Part shown: one piece after another, positions 7,709-14,621 of the stretch
How the letters are laid out: every line of letters starts with the position of its first letter
Numbering within the stretch: position 1 is the first letter of the stretch
Assembly: GCF_030684675.1 (NCBI RefSeq)
Contig: NZ_JAUXXZ010000009.1
Coordinates: 1-64,000, forward strand
Length of the DNA: 64,000 nt
Origin: Daejeonella sp.
GTDB lineage: Bacteria; Bacteroidota; Bacteroidia; Sphingobacteriales; Sphingobacteriaceae
Direction of reading: 5' to 3'
Program-made: the position numbers and the translations under genes
The notes under the pieces: model-generated
What the model was told of the DNA's origin: nothing
Databases searched by the model: none
Seen by the model: only the letters and a program-made list of their open reading frames with translations

Positions 7709-8377
7709 TTAATTAAGGTTAATAAGTGATTCTGAAAAAGAAACATCCGGTAAATTAACAGCTCCCAAATACATACTGTTTGATACTGCTTTGCCTTTGG
7801 CATTAATGAAATACATATAGGTTTCCAACTGCTCACCGATAAAGCTGCAGGGCAGACTAAGCATACTCCTACAGTCGTCGGATCTCAGTTCAAGATTGTC
7901 GCAAACCCATTTCTTTCTAAGTGGGTTATAAGCCAGCATGTATAGCCTCCTGTCTAAATAGAAATCAGGGGTATCGGGACACCAGCTGAAGATCAGATTG
8001 TTCTGACTTGCATGTATAGCATGGCAGTGGCCAATAGAGAGTCTTCCGGAACTGAGTTGAATAGCAGCATAATTGAAGCAATAATCAGGGCAGGTTCCTT
8101 TAATAGCCTCTTTTAGAACTTTGCTCAGGCAGCAATTGAAAGCTGAAATCCTTCTTTTACCTTTCTCAGGTAATTGTTTCAGCTGATCACGCAAAGGAGA
8201 GATTAAAGCGATAGATAGCTTAAATTTCCCCCTTTGTGATACTTGTTTGTTGCCTGCAGGCTTGATTGATTTACGCGGCATCTGCCGGATGCAATAGTGG
8301 TTTTTATACCTGTACCCTATAATGTTTCCAACTTTTCCGCTGAAACCTCCCAGGATACCATGATGTAATATAGCCAT
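7709..8377 (-). CDS. DUF6266 family protein (copy 2)
   Basis: A 222-aa protein opening with the family signature HHGILGGFSGKVGNIIGYRY. It aligns along its length with the neighbour at 8432-9070: FN..LSKVLKEAIKGTCPDY, YMLAYNP, and FIGEQLETYMYFINAKGKAV with SNSMYLGAV. It lacks a signal peptide and has several cysteines that copy 1 does not. The function of DUF6266 is not known to me. A terminator (8405-8425) separates it from copy 1, and the CHAP gene follows after 19 nt, so it is probably transcribed with the CHAP gene. Confidence 0.72.
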   Translation of the reverse strand: MAILHHGILGGFSGKVGNIIGYRYKNHYCIRQMPRKSIKPAGNKQVSQRGKFKLSIALISPLRDQLKQLPEKGKRRISAFNCCLSKVLKEAIKGTCPDYCFNYAAIQLSSGRLSIGHCHAIHASQNNLIFSWCPDTPDFYLDRRLYMLAYNPLRKKWVCDNLELRSDDCRSMLSLPCSFIGEQLETYMYFINAKGKAVSNSMYLGAVNLPDVSFSESLINLN

Positions 8378-8400
8378 GATTGATTTTTTTAAGGGTTTTT

Positions 8401-8425
8401 AAAAGAGCCGGGAATAACCCGGCTC
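8401..8425 (-). terminator. Rho-independent terminator after DUF6266 copy 1
   Basis: GAGCCGGG (8405-8412), loop AATAA, CCCGGCTC (8418-8425) make an 8-bp stem. Read on the minus strand the stem is followed by TTTT, and it lies 7 nt past the stop of the upstream gene ending at 8432. Confidence 0.75.
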
Positions 8426-8431
8426 ATGAAT

Positions 8432-9070
8432 TTATGCGATCACTACTTCGCTGATATACAGACTGGTAGAAACCGTTTTTTTATCTGCTGAAATAAAAGC
8501 AATCCAAACATGCACGGTATCCCCCACAAAGTCGGCAGGCAAATCCATGCTATCTGCCAGGGTGCTGCGATTGTCGCCATCAGTCGTAAATACATATTGC
8601 GACTTTTCGGGGTTATAAACCAGCAGCATAACTTTATCGCCAGGTTTGGCAGTACCTGAAGCAGAATTATCCTGCCAGGTGACATTTACTTTGCTGGCCG
8701 CAGAATTGACTGCCGGACCCCAGGCACCGGTCAGGTTGCCCTTACTGATCAATACCTTTGGATAATCGATCGTCAGATCAGGATAAGTCCCGGTGATTGC
8801 CTCTGCAAGGAGCTGGGAGGTAGCCACGTTGAAAGCAGTCTGCCGGTTGGCAAGACTTTTATATCCTATACTGATCAATGCACTGATCGGCTGGAGAAAG
8901 CCGGTGGCCATCCCCATTTTTGCCCGCTGGAGCATTTGTAAATCAGTTGGGGCTTTACTTGAGGGTTTGGGCAAACTGCGCATATACTCAATACCGTTCC
9001 AACTACTGCCCACTACTGTTCCGACCTTGCCGGAAAATGAGCCTAATATTCCTTTTTTATATGTTCCCAT
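8432..9070 (-). CDS. DUF6266 family protein (copy 1)
   Basis: A 212-aa protein with the family opening KKGILGSFSGKVGTVVGSSW followed by GIEYMRSLPKPSS. The remainder contains AEAITGTYPDLTIDYPKVLIS, VNVTWQDNS, MLLVYNPEKSQYVF and WIAFISADKKTVSTSLYISE, suggestive of a two-sheet beta domain after an alpha-helical N-terminus. No signal peptide or membrane segment is seen. It is the first of a tandem pair and ends at a terminator. The role is unknown; pairing with a cell-wall hydrolase is the only contextual clue. Confidence 0.72.
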   Translation of the reverse strand: MGTYKKGILGSFSGKVGTVVGSSWNGIEYMRSLPKPSSKAPTDLQMLQRAKMGMATGFLQPISALISIGYKSLANRQTAFNVATSQLLAEAITGTYPDLTIDYPKVLISKGNLTGAWGPAVNSAASKVNVTWQDNSASGTAKPGDKVMLLVYNPEKSQYVFTTDGDNRSTLADSMDLPADFVGDTVHVWIAFISADKKTVSTSLYISEVVIA

Positions 9071-9591
9071 ATCGTTTAAATTTTAAAGATTCAACAATCA
9101 GCACTCTTTAATTCGTACCGGTACGCTGTGCTGCTGAACGAAAGTAAGTACCGCTGAGGAGCCCGGAAATAGCTGACCCTCTTTGAACCCGTTCTGACCT
9201 CCTTTGACCTCCTTTTTGAGGATTTGTTGTGCTCTTGTTCGGCCTTTGTTGAGCTTTTATTGTGCTAAATGGCGTTTTGGAGCATTTGAGCTCAACAAGA
9301 GCTGAACAAAGTATAAGGAAAGTATTAGGAGGGTGGTTGGGAGTTGACAATTGAGAATTGACAGTTGAGCAAATTTGTCGATGGGAGGGAAAGACTTACG
9401 AAATCACATAGGCGATTAGAAAGTAGATTTCGTCAGTCACAAATGAGGGTATACGATTTGTCAATGAATTTATTTGTCTATTTGTCGATGGGATATTACC
9501 AATAATTAGCAGGCTTTTTCTAACCAACCACTAAGCTACTAAGAGTGAACAAGCGCTCTTTCAAATTTTGTATAGTAAAATGAATAAAATA
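9071..9591. repeat. Spacer with palindrome and dispersed module
   Basis: No gene is supported. CGTACCGGTACG (9114-9125) is a 12-nt palindrome close upstream of DUF6266 copy 1. 9180-9320 is low-complexity (TGACCTCC repeats, then GAGCTCAACAAGAGCTGAAC). 9345-9372 has the direct words TTGACAATTGAGAATTGACA. 9402-9440 matches 5386-5424 with one mismatch. Confidence 0.6.
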
Positions 9592-9636
9592 ATACAAATT
9601 TTGTATACTTTAGTAAGCAAAATAGTTTTATATTTG
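9592..9636 (+). promoter_or_regulatory. Operator-like palindrome and -7 box upstream of the AAA ATPase
   Basis: ATACAAA-T-TTTGTAT (9592-9606) is a perfect 7-bp inverted repeat; a related half site AAATTTTGTATA also lies at 9573-9584. A -7 box TATATTTG sits at 9629-9636, 18 nt before the ATG at 9655. A TTG at 9601-9603, inside the palindrome, is the best -33 candidate though its 25-nt spacing is long. A regulator bound here would block the promoter. Confidence 0.5.
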
Positions 9637-9654
9637 TATTCTTAATAGATCATT

Positions 9655-10851
9655 ATGGAGGCATTATTTCAGAAATATCAAAAAAAATTACAAAATACAT
9701 CTATTCAATTTGTCCGGAGTTTTATTAATGATGTCAATTGGGACGCCCGATTAATTGGGATTAAAGGAGCAAGAGGCGTAGGCAAAACAACATTGCTTTT
9801 GCAGTATATGAAACTGAACTTTAGTAAAGAGTTAGAAAAATCACTTTACGTAAGTTTAGATTCTATAGGATTTAGCAATACTACTTTGGTTGATTTGGCG
9901 GAGGAATTTGTTAAAAAAGGGGGTAAGTATTTGTTTTTGGATGAGGTTCATAAATATGCCAACTGGGCACAAGAGCTCAAAAATATTTATGATGATTATC
10001 CGGAATTGAAAGTGGTTTTTACTGGTTCTTCTCTTTTGGAAATTTTGAATGCCCGATTTGATTTGAGTAGAAGAGCTATTGTATATCACCTTCAGGGACT
10101 TTCTTTTAGAGAATACATTTCATTAGAAACAGGGATACATTTTCAGCGTTTGTCTTTAGAGCATATTCTGGAAGATCATTTATCGGAAGCGACTTTGATT
10201 AATGCTGAAATAAAACCTTTTCAATATTTTGGGGCCTATTTGAAGTATGGTTATTATCCTTTCTATAAAGAGCAGCCTGAATTGTATTGGCAACGTTTGG
10301 AAGAAGTGATCAATATGATGCTCGAAATTGAGCTGCCATTGTTACGAGGCGTTGATTTGGGGTATATTCATAAAATAAAACAATTGTTGGCTATTATTTC
10401 TGAATCGGTTCCGTTTATTCCTAATGTGAGTAATTTAAGTGCTAAAATTGGAATAAACCGATCGACTTTGATGAACTATTTACATTACTTAGAAGAAATT
10501 GGACTAACAATTAACCTATATAAAGAAGCTAAAGGCAATAGTAAATTACAAAAACCAGCCAAAATATTTTTAGAAAATACCAATCTGATGTTTGCATTAT
10601 CCCCTTCTAAATTTAATATTGGTAATGTAAGGGAGACTTTTTTTTCCAATCAATTGGCTTACCATAACAATTTAAGTTATCATGAAGCAACTGATTTTTT
10701 AGTAAATGAAAAGTATGCTTTTGAGATAGGAGGAAAAGACAAGTCCGGTAAGCAAATTAAGAACCTTGAAAATGCTTTTATTGCAGCCGATGATATTGAG
10801 TATGGATTTCAAAGTAAAATACCATTGTGGATGTTTGGTTTTTTATATTAA
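9655..10851 (+). CDS. AAA-type ATPase with DUF4143 domain
   Basis: A 398-aa cytosolic ATPase of the family common as single-gene accessory loci in Bacteroidota and archaea. Walker A is GARGVGKTTLL (residues 38-48) and Walker B KYLFLDEVHKY (Asp96-Glu97); a sensor-like VVFTGSSLLEI follows. The C-terminal DUF4143 half has a winged-helix-like segment (SVPFIPNVSNLSAKIGINRS, then TLMNYLHYLEEIGL) and ends with the nuclease-like FEIGGKDKSGKQI. Base composition is AT-rich relative to the neighbours, and repeats flank it on both sides, which fits horizontal acquisition. Cellular role is unknown; a defence or addiction role is speculation. Confidence 0.85.
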   Translation: MEALFQKYQKKLQNTSIQFVRSFINDVNWDARLIGIKGARGVGKTTLLLQYMKLNFSKELEKSLYVSLDSIGFSNTTLVDLAEEFVKKGGKYLFLDEVHKYANWAQELKNIYDDYPELKVVFTGSSLLEILNARFDLSRRAIVYHLQGLSFREYISLETGIHFQRLSLEHILEDHLSEATLINAEIKPFQYFGAYLKYGYYPFYKEQPELYWQRLEEVINMMLEIELPLLRGVDLGYIHKIKQLLAIISESVPFIPNVSNLSAKIGINRSTLMNYLHYLEEIGLTINLYKEAKGNSKLQKPAKIFLENTNLMFALSPSKFNIGNVRETFFSNQLAYHNNLSYHEATDFLVNEKYAFEIGGKDKSGKQIKNLENAFIAADDIEYGFQSKIPLWMFGFLY

Positions 10852-11086
10852 ATAATATCCCGCTTACCATTCCCTATGGTCGGTGTTATCCCGTACCATT
10901 TACCCTCTTGCCGATGTTCAAACTGTCCATCTCAACACGATGAATAGGGAATTTTGCTGTATGAACTACTTTTGGGGCCTCACCCTGTGCATGGTACTGC
11001 TGGTTTCAAGTCTGGTGCTGCCCTCCGCCCTGGGGGGAGAGGGTTTTAAGATTCTGCAAGTACAATTTGTCTATTCGATAACATTG
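10852..11086. repeat. Intergenic repeat modules
   Basis: TGGTCGGTGTTATCCCGTAC (plus CA; 10877-10898) pairs with a near copy at 21731-21753. 10938-11045 resembles 1965-2075: a GATGAATAGGGAATTTTGCTG-like word and then GCCTCACCCTGTG and GTGCTGCCCTCCGCCC. An open frame through the segment follows the repeat and is not a gene. Confidence 0.65.
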
Positions 11087-11373
11087 TTAGCTTGAGCTAG
11101 GATCAGGGAAAAGAAGAGAGAAGACACCTTTTTCACGGTAGTAGAATTTATTTTTAATTTTCCTGAAGCGGAGTAATCCATCGGCACGGCGACGCTTCAG
11201 GGTGCTTTTACTCCAGCTTAGTTTAAACATCACCTCCTGATCATTATAGAAAACTTCGGGCAAGATGCCCTGAGTTTTCTATAATGATCAGCCAAAATAT
11301 GGATATAGAAGAGAATCTTACCCTGAGTCTCTTCTATACTTTCAAGTTTCCGGAATAAGGGCTTGTAATCCAT
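11087..11373 (-). pseudogene. Frameshifted helix-turn-helix (excisionase-like) gene
   Basis: Starting at the ATG at 11373 one reads MDYKPLFRKLESIEETQGKI, continuing to LADHYRKL and then a stop at the GGTGA near 11232. In another frame the end of a Bacteroidota helix-turn-helix/MerR-like protein appears: VFYNDQEVMFKLSWSKSTLK, RRRADGLLRFRKIKNKFYYR, ending at a stop at 11087-11089. Together they match a single ~95-aa HTH protein interrupted by a +1/-1 frameshift. The break lies inside a 53-nt hairpin (11238-11290). It may be a true pseudogene or an assembly error at the hairpin. Confidence 0.6.
11238..11290. repeat. Long perfect hairpin with 18-bp arms
   Basis: Left arm 11238-11255 (TGATCATTATAGAAAACT) is the exact reverse complement of the right arm 11273-11290. 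The 17-nt centre contains GGGCA-AGA-TGCCC, giving a nested stem. The arms encode the FYNDQ part of the HTH gene in one direction, so one arm is a gene segment and the other an inverted copy. Confidence 0.85.
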
Positions 11374-11570
11374 AGCTAATTGTTGAGTAACAGTGCTATT
11401 TCAATCCCGTATGCACAGGATTTTATTGAATATTCCTATAGAGAGTCGCTGTGTTTAAACTAAGGGACAGTATGCTGTTTTTGATTCCGGCCGGAACTGG
11501 ATAAACTGGATTTCTGCTGAATTGTATCCAGGAGGTTCATACCAAACTCTTAAATACAGAGGAAAAAATT
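11374..11570. other. Spacer without a recognised feature
   Basis: About 200 nt between the decayed HTH gene and the 87-aa gene. I see no coding frame with natural residues and no clear promoter. Confidence 0.3.
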
Positions 11571-11834
11571 TTAGGCTAAGTCAGAATCAATCAGGTAATT
11601 TTGATTAGTTATATATTTAGTCATTGGAGAGAACGTGTCAAAATAATTGTGAATCTCAGAGGAATCCAGTAAGATTGAATTCAATTTAAAAACTCGTCTC
11701 TTATCGGGTATGACTTCAACTATGGCTTGATAAATATTGATACTTTCATGCAGAATCAACTGAACTGAATGATAGCCCCGAACCCTTAAGTTTTTGATGG
11801 CATCAGGATTTACTTCCGTATAGGATTTAGTCAT
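11571..11834 (-). CDS. Hypothetical 87-aa protein
   Basis: An unrecognised small protein starting MTKSYTEVNPDAIKNLRVRG and continuing with YHSVQLILHESINIYQAIVE and VIPDKRRVFKLNSILLD. It has no signal peptide or membrane segment, and alternating hydrophobic residues suggest a small alpha/beta fold. The start ATG at 11834 lies 20 nt after the stop of the small lipoprotein at 11855-12013, so both could be one transcript. No function can be assigned. Confidence 0.5.
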   Translation of the reverse strand: MTKSYTEVNPDAIKNLRVRGYHSVQLILHESINIYQAIVEVIPDKRRVFKLNSILLDSSEIHNYFDTFSPMTKYITNQNYLIDSDLA

Positions 11835-11854
11835 CTTTTAAATAAAATATAAAA

Positions 11855-12013
11855 TTATTCAGGAATAATATCCGTTAAATCCCAGCCTCCGCTGCATCCA
11901 CGGCAATCTATAATAATCTTCTTAGAATGTGGTTTTAAAGGTGTAATATCATCCTTTTTACAAGATGTTGACAGGCTGATTATTAAAACGATGATAATAA
12001 TAAATCTTTTCAT
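11855..12013 (-). CDS. Small lipoprotein, 52 aa
   Basis: A short open frame starting MKRFIIIIVLIISLSTSCKK gives a textbook lipoprotein signal: basic start, nine-plus hydrophobic residues and lipobox LSTSC (Cys18). The mature part is about 34 residues and has a CxxC pair (IDCRGCSGGWDL). The clean signal sequence and the 20-nt spacing to the next minus-strand gene support it as real despite its size. Such mini-lipoproteins have no assignable function from sequence; the CxxC may bind a metal or form a disulfide. Confidence 0.55.
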   Translation of the reverse strand: MKRFIIIIVLIISLSTSCKKDDITPLKPHSKKIIIDCRGCSGGWDLTDIIPE

Positions 12014-12099
12014 AATAAATTAATTATTAAGGTTAATATTCATCTTAAATCTCCGGCTTGGCTTTTTTTGATGGACTTGATCCTGATGCCCATGATGTC

Positions 12100-12290
12100 A
12101 TTTGCTGGTGCACGCGTGTCGCGTGGTCCATTCCCACTTACTTGTGTTCAGTTCTTTATAGGTAAGTTCAATCCCGAGGTCAGTTAAAGCACCAACCTGA
12201 GGAATTTGTTCGGAGATAAAACAGGACGCAGAAGAGTGTGCCTGCCCAAATCAAAGGCCTTCTGCCAGAAGCTTTTATTGCTGAGATATT
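12100..12290 (-). pseudogene. Decayed coding remnant
   Basis: Two overlapping minus-strand frames contain protein-like text without starts: HSPQTLKYLSNKSFWQKAFD followed by LGRHTLLRPVLSPNKFLRL and a stop, and in the next frame AHSSASCFISEQIPQVGALT followed by DLGIELTYKELNTSKWEW. They could be one gene broken by frameshifts. The parent family is not recognised. The remnant begins where the small peptide gene at 12291-12434 stops. Confidence 0.3.
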
Positions 12291-12434
12291 TTAACGTCTG
12301 GGGACTATGTGTGTAACCGTTGTGGTAATAATTACCGTTGGATCATCAATTGGCCGTTTTTGCGGCCGGATTTGGCCATACGTAAAACAGTTTTCCTTTT
12401 TCAATAGAGTATTTGTTACTTTTAATGTTTTCAT
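12291..12434 (-). CDS. Small peptide ORF, 47 aa, divergent from the LytS-type kinase
   Basis: Reads MKTLKVTNTLLKKENCFTYG then QIRPQKRPIDDPTVIITTTV and THIVPRR. The basic amphipathic start and a Thr-rich end recall Bacteroidota ribosomal-peptide precursors (leader plus core), but there is no GG cleavage site and only one Cys, so this is a weak resemblance. It could also be the 5' end of the decayed gene downstream. Its ATG lies 93 nt from the start of the divergent histidine kinase gene. Confidence 0.35.
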   Translation of the reverse strand: MKTLKVTNTLLKKENCFTYGQIRPQKRPIDDPTVIITTTVTHIVPRR

Positions 12435-12501
12435 GGCTTTTTGTTTTTTTATTTAAAGTAGTGCTCTCCCCGATTCAAACAGAATCTTTTACACCAAGTC
12501 G

Positions 12502-12509
12502 CATTTTTG
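12502..12509 (+). promoter_or_regulatory. Candidate -7 box (CATTTTTG) for the kinase/regulator operon
   Basis: CATTTTTG differs from TAnnTTTG at the first base. It overlaps the TTG at 12507 that opens the longest frame and lies 18 nt before the preferred ATG at 12528, supporting that ATG as the true start. Confidence 0.4.
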
Positions 12510-12527
12510 TATGATAAAGCGAGGGTT

Positions 12528-13604
12528 ATGCGTGATATAATTTTTAATATTACCAGAAGAAAAATCACTACAGCACATTACCATTTTCTTTTCTGGACTC
12601 TCTTTATATTTTTTGAAATCACCTTAGCAGCGGCTATCCGAGAGAGGTTTAATCACTTCGCAGATTACCTCTTGCATTACTCATTAAACATTTTACTCTT
12701 TTATGTTCATTGTTATATTGTGATAGGGAATAGGCAGTTTAAAAAAATCAGTGACTACCAAAAGGTGTTAGTTTATTTCATGCTGGAAATTATTGCTTAC
12801 TATCTATTAAGTGTGTGGATAAATAAGTGCCTGATTTTATCCAGTGTGCCTGTTAACGTGAGCGATAGCTCGTCTAGGTTATTCCTGCTGGCTATGTTAT
12901 ACAGATACATTTATATCATTGGCATGAGCACGGCCTTCCGAATTGCATTTAACCTAATTAAAAACAAAGAGCGAATTCATAAATACATCACCCAAAGCCT
13001 TGTTGTTGAAAAGGAAAAGGCAACTTTGCGCTCGGAATTAGTCAGCGCTGAGTTGTCGTTCTTAAGGTCGCAGATAAATCCACATTTTTTGTTCAATTCT
13101 TTAAATTCAATTTATAACCGCATCCGCAAAAAAGATCAGGTTAGCGCTGAATATCTAATGGCTTTGGCTGACCTGATGCAATACGCCCTTCAACCGAAAA
13201 CTTCAACCGATAGTGTTCTGCTTGAATCTGAACTGGAACACATTTCGAATTATATGAAGCTCCAGAGAATACGTTACTCCCGCGACATTTCCTTTCATAT
13301 TTCTATTGATGATCGGAATCTGAAGATCATTCCATTCCTCCTGATTACCTTAATCGAAAATGTTTTTCAGCACGGAGACCTTAGGGATGAGCAAACGCCG
13401 CCGCTGATTGAGATTAGCGCTTCCCGGGAAGAGCTCGTTTTGCGGACAATGAATTCTATAAGGCCTGATCAAAGACCTGGAAACGGCATGGGTTTGGTAA
13501 ATACACTCAAACGGCTGGAACTTTATTACCCGGATAAGTACATTCTTGAATACTTCTCTGAGCAAAATATATTTTACCTCAAACTTCAACTTAAACTCAA
13601 ATAA
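12528..13604 (+). CDS. LytS/YehU-type sensor histidine kinase
   Basis: A 358-aa membrane kinase. Four membrane helices are predicted at about 17-35, 48-66, 78-98 and 117-142, then a coiled linker (VEKEKATLRSELVSAELSFL) and the His_kinase domain with QINPHFLFNSLNSIYNR (phosphorylated His186). The catalytic domain has PFLLITLIENVFQHG (N box) and GNGMGLVNTLKRLELYYP (G box). This family phosphorylates LytTR-type regulators, which is exactly the next gene (1-nt gap). No extracytoplasmic sensor domain is present, so the stimulus is probably sensed in or at the membrane. Start: the ATG at 12528 is preferred over TTG 12507. Confidence 0.88.
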   Translation: MRDIIFNITRRKITTAHYHFLFWTLFIFFEITLAAAIRERFNHFADYLLHYSLNILLFYVHCYIVIGNRQFKKISDYQKVLVYFMLEIIAYYLLSVWINKCLILSSVPVNVSDSSSRLFLLAMLYRYIYIIGMSTAFRIAFNLIKNKERIHKYITQSLVVEKEKATLRSELVSAELSFLRSQINPHFLFNSLNSIYNRIRKKDQVSAEYLMALADLMQYALQPKTSTDSVLLESELEHISNYMKLQRIRYSRDISFHISIDDRNLKIIPFLLITLIENVFQHGDLRDEQTPPLIEISASREELVLRTMNSIRPDQRPGNGMGLVNTLKRLELYYPDKYILEYFSEQNIFYLKLQLKLK

Positions 13605-13605
13605 T

Positions 13606-14352
13606 ATGTCAGACTATAATTGTTATGTCGTAGATGACGAGGCTGATTCAATTGATATCATACAGGATTATATTAGTCAAACACCGAATCTCAGACTTAT
13701 ATATTCAAGTACTAATCCAAGAGATATCTTTTCTGTGATCACAAAGCAGGGCAAACCGAAAATAACCTTTCTGGATATTGAAATGCCTGGCATAAGCGGC
13801 CTTGAATTAGCGGGGCTGATCAGTTCACATACTGCTATAATATTTATCACATCACACACAGAACATGCACTTGAGGCATTTGAAAGGGATGCTTATGACT
13901 TCCTGGTTAAACCTGTTTCGTATTCACGCTTTTTACAGGCTGTAATAAAAGTACAAGGGCGGATACAAAACAACCTTATAAGCAGACCAACCGAAGACAA
14001 TTACTTTTTTATACGTGGCAATAAGCAGGGAGAGCTCATTAAAATTTATTTCGCGGAAATACTGTACATAGAATCCCTTCAAAATTATGTTAAGCTTTAT
14101 ACGGAAAAGAGAATGCATATCACCTACCTGACGCTTAAAGAGTTTGAGTTCAAACTGAACAGGAATAATTTTTTAAAAGTTCATAAAAGCTACGTTGTAA
14201 ATCTTGACCGGATATCAGGACTTATGAATAATGAATTATTGATGGAAAATAATATTGCTGTACCTGTTGGCTCAGTTTTTCGCTCCGACCTTCTTATCCG
14301 TTTGAAAAACAGGATCTTTTCTACCGACAGAAGAAAAGCGCTTGATAATTGA
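13606..14352 (+). CDS. LytTR-family response regulator
   Basis: A 248-aa regulator starting MSDYNCYVVDDEADS. The receiver domain has the acidic pocket D10-D11-E12, phospho-acceptor Asp57 in ITFLDIEMPG, Thr/Ser at FITSH and Lys102 in FLVKPVS. A LytTR DNA-binding domain follows at about 140-240 (IYFAEILYIESLQNYVKLYT, then FLKVHKSYVVNLDRI). The gene starts 1 nt after the kinase stop, so the two are co-translated. LytTR regulators commonly bind pairs of direct repeats; the divergent small-peptide locus at 12434 is a candidate target. Confidence 0.9.
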   Translation: MSDYNCYVVDDEADSIDIIQDYISQTPNLRLIYSSTNPRDIFSVITKQGKPKITFLDIEMPGISGLELAGLISSHTAIIFITSHTEHALEAFERDAYDFLVKPVSYSRFLQAVIKVQGRIQNNLISRPTEDNYFFIRGNKQGELIKIYFAEILYIESLQNYVKLYTEKRMHITYLTLKEFEFKLNRNNFLKVHKSYVVNLDRISGLMNNELLMENNIAVPVGSVFRSDLLIRLKNRIFSTDRRKALDN

Positions 14353-14621
14353 CCATTGATCGGACAATTTTTACAAGAAAGTACTTGTAATCCATGTTGG
14401 AATTTTTTCTAGTGACCCTTAAGGGCAATGTCATTATTTAAGAGAAAGATTGTGCTAATCTAATTTAAAAATGGGATCCTGGCCTCCGCCACGATGACAG
14501 CTCAACATATTAAACCTAGAATACGGCGCGGAGGCCGGAATCTGATTCAATAAATAAATACTGATTTGTAATGCCTGGCTTGACCTGGCACCTAATACAT
14601 AGCAGGCAATCGTTAAGCTTA
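14353..14621. repeat. Convergent spacer with repeat copy 14519-14544
   Basis: Between the response regulator and the convergent M28 gene. 14519-14544 (GAATACGGCGCGGAGGCCGG plus AATCTG) repeats 162-187 with two mismatches, and GATCCTGGCCTCCGCCACGA (from 14476) is a rough inverted counterpart. CAATGTCATTATTTAAGAG near 14428 resembles 6210-6227. No clear terminator. Confidence 0.6.

Noticed and set aside
7690-7836. 49-residue N-terminal extension of the CHAP protein
   Set aside because: It overlaps the 3' end of the DUF6266 gene and precedes a normal start followed by a membrane helix; the ATG at 7689 is preferred.
9108-9350. 80-aa minus-strand open frame
   Set aside because: Composition is low-complexity (Thr/Arg/Gln/Gly-rich), it runs through TGACCTCC repeats and a palindrome, and has no domain-like pattern.
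10883-11095. 70-aa plus-strand open frame
   Set aside because: It is read through a copy of an intergenic repeat also found at 2004-2075 where no frame is kept.
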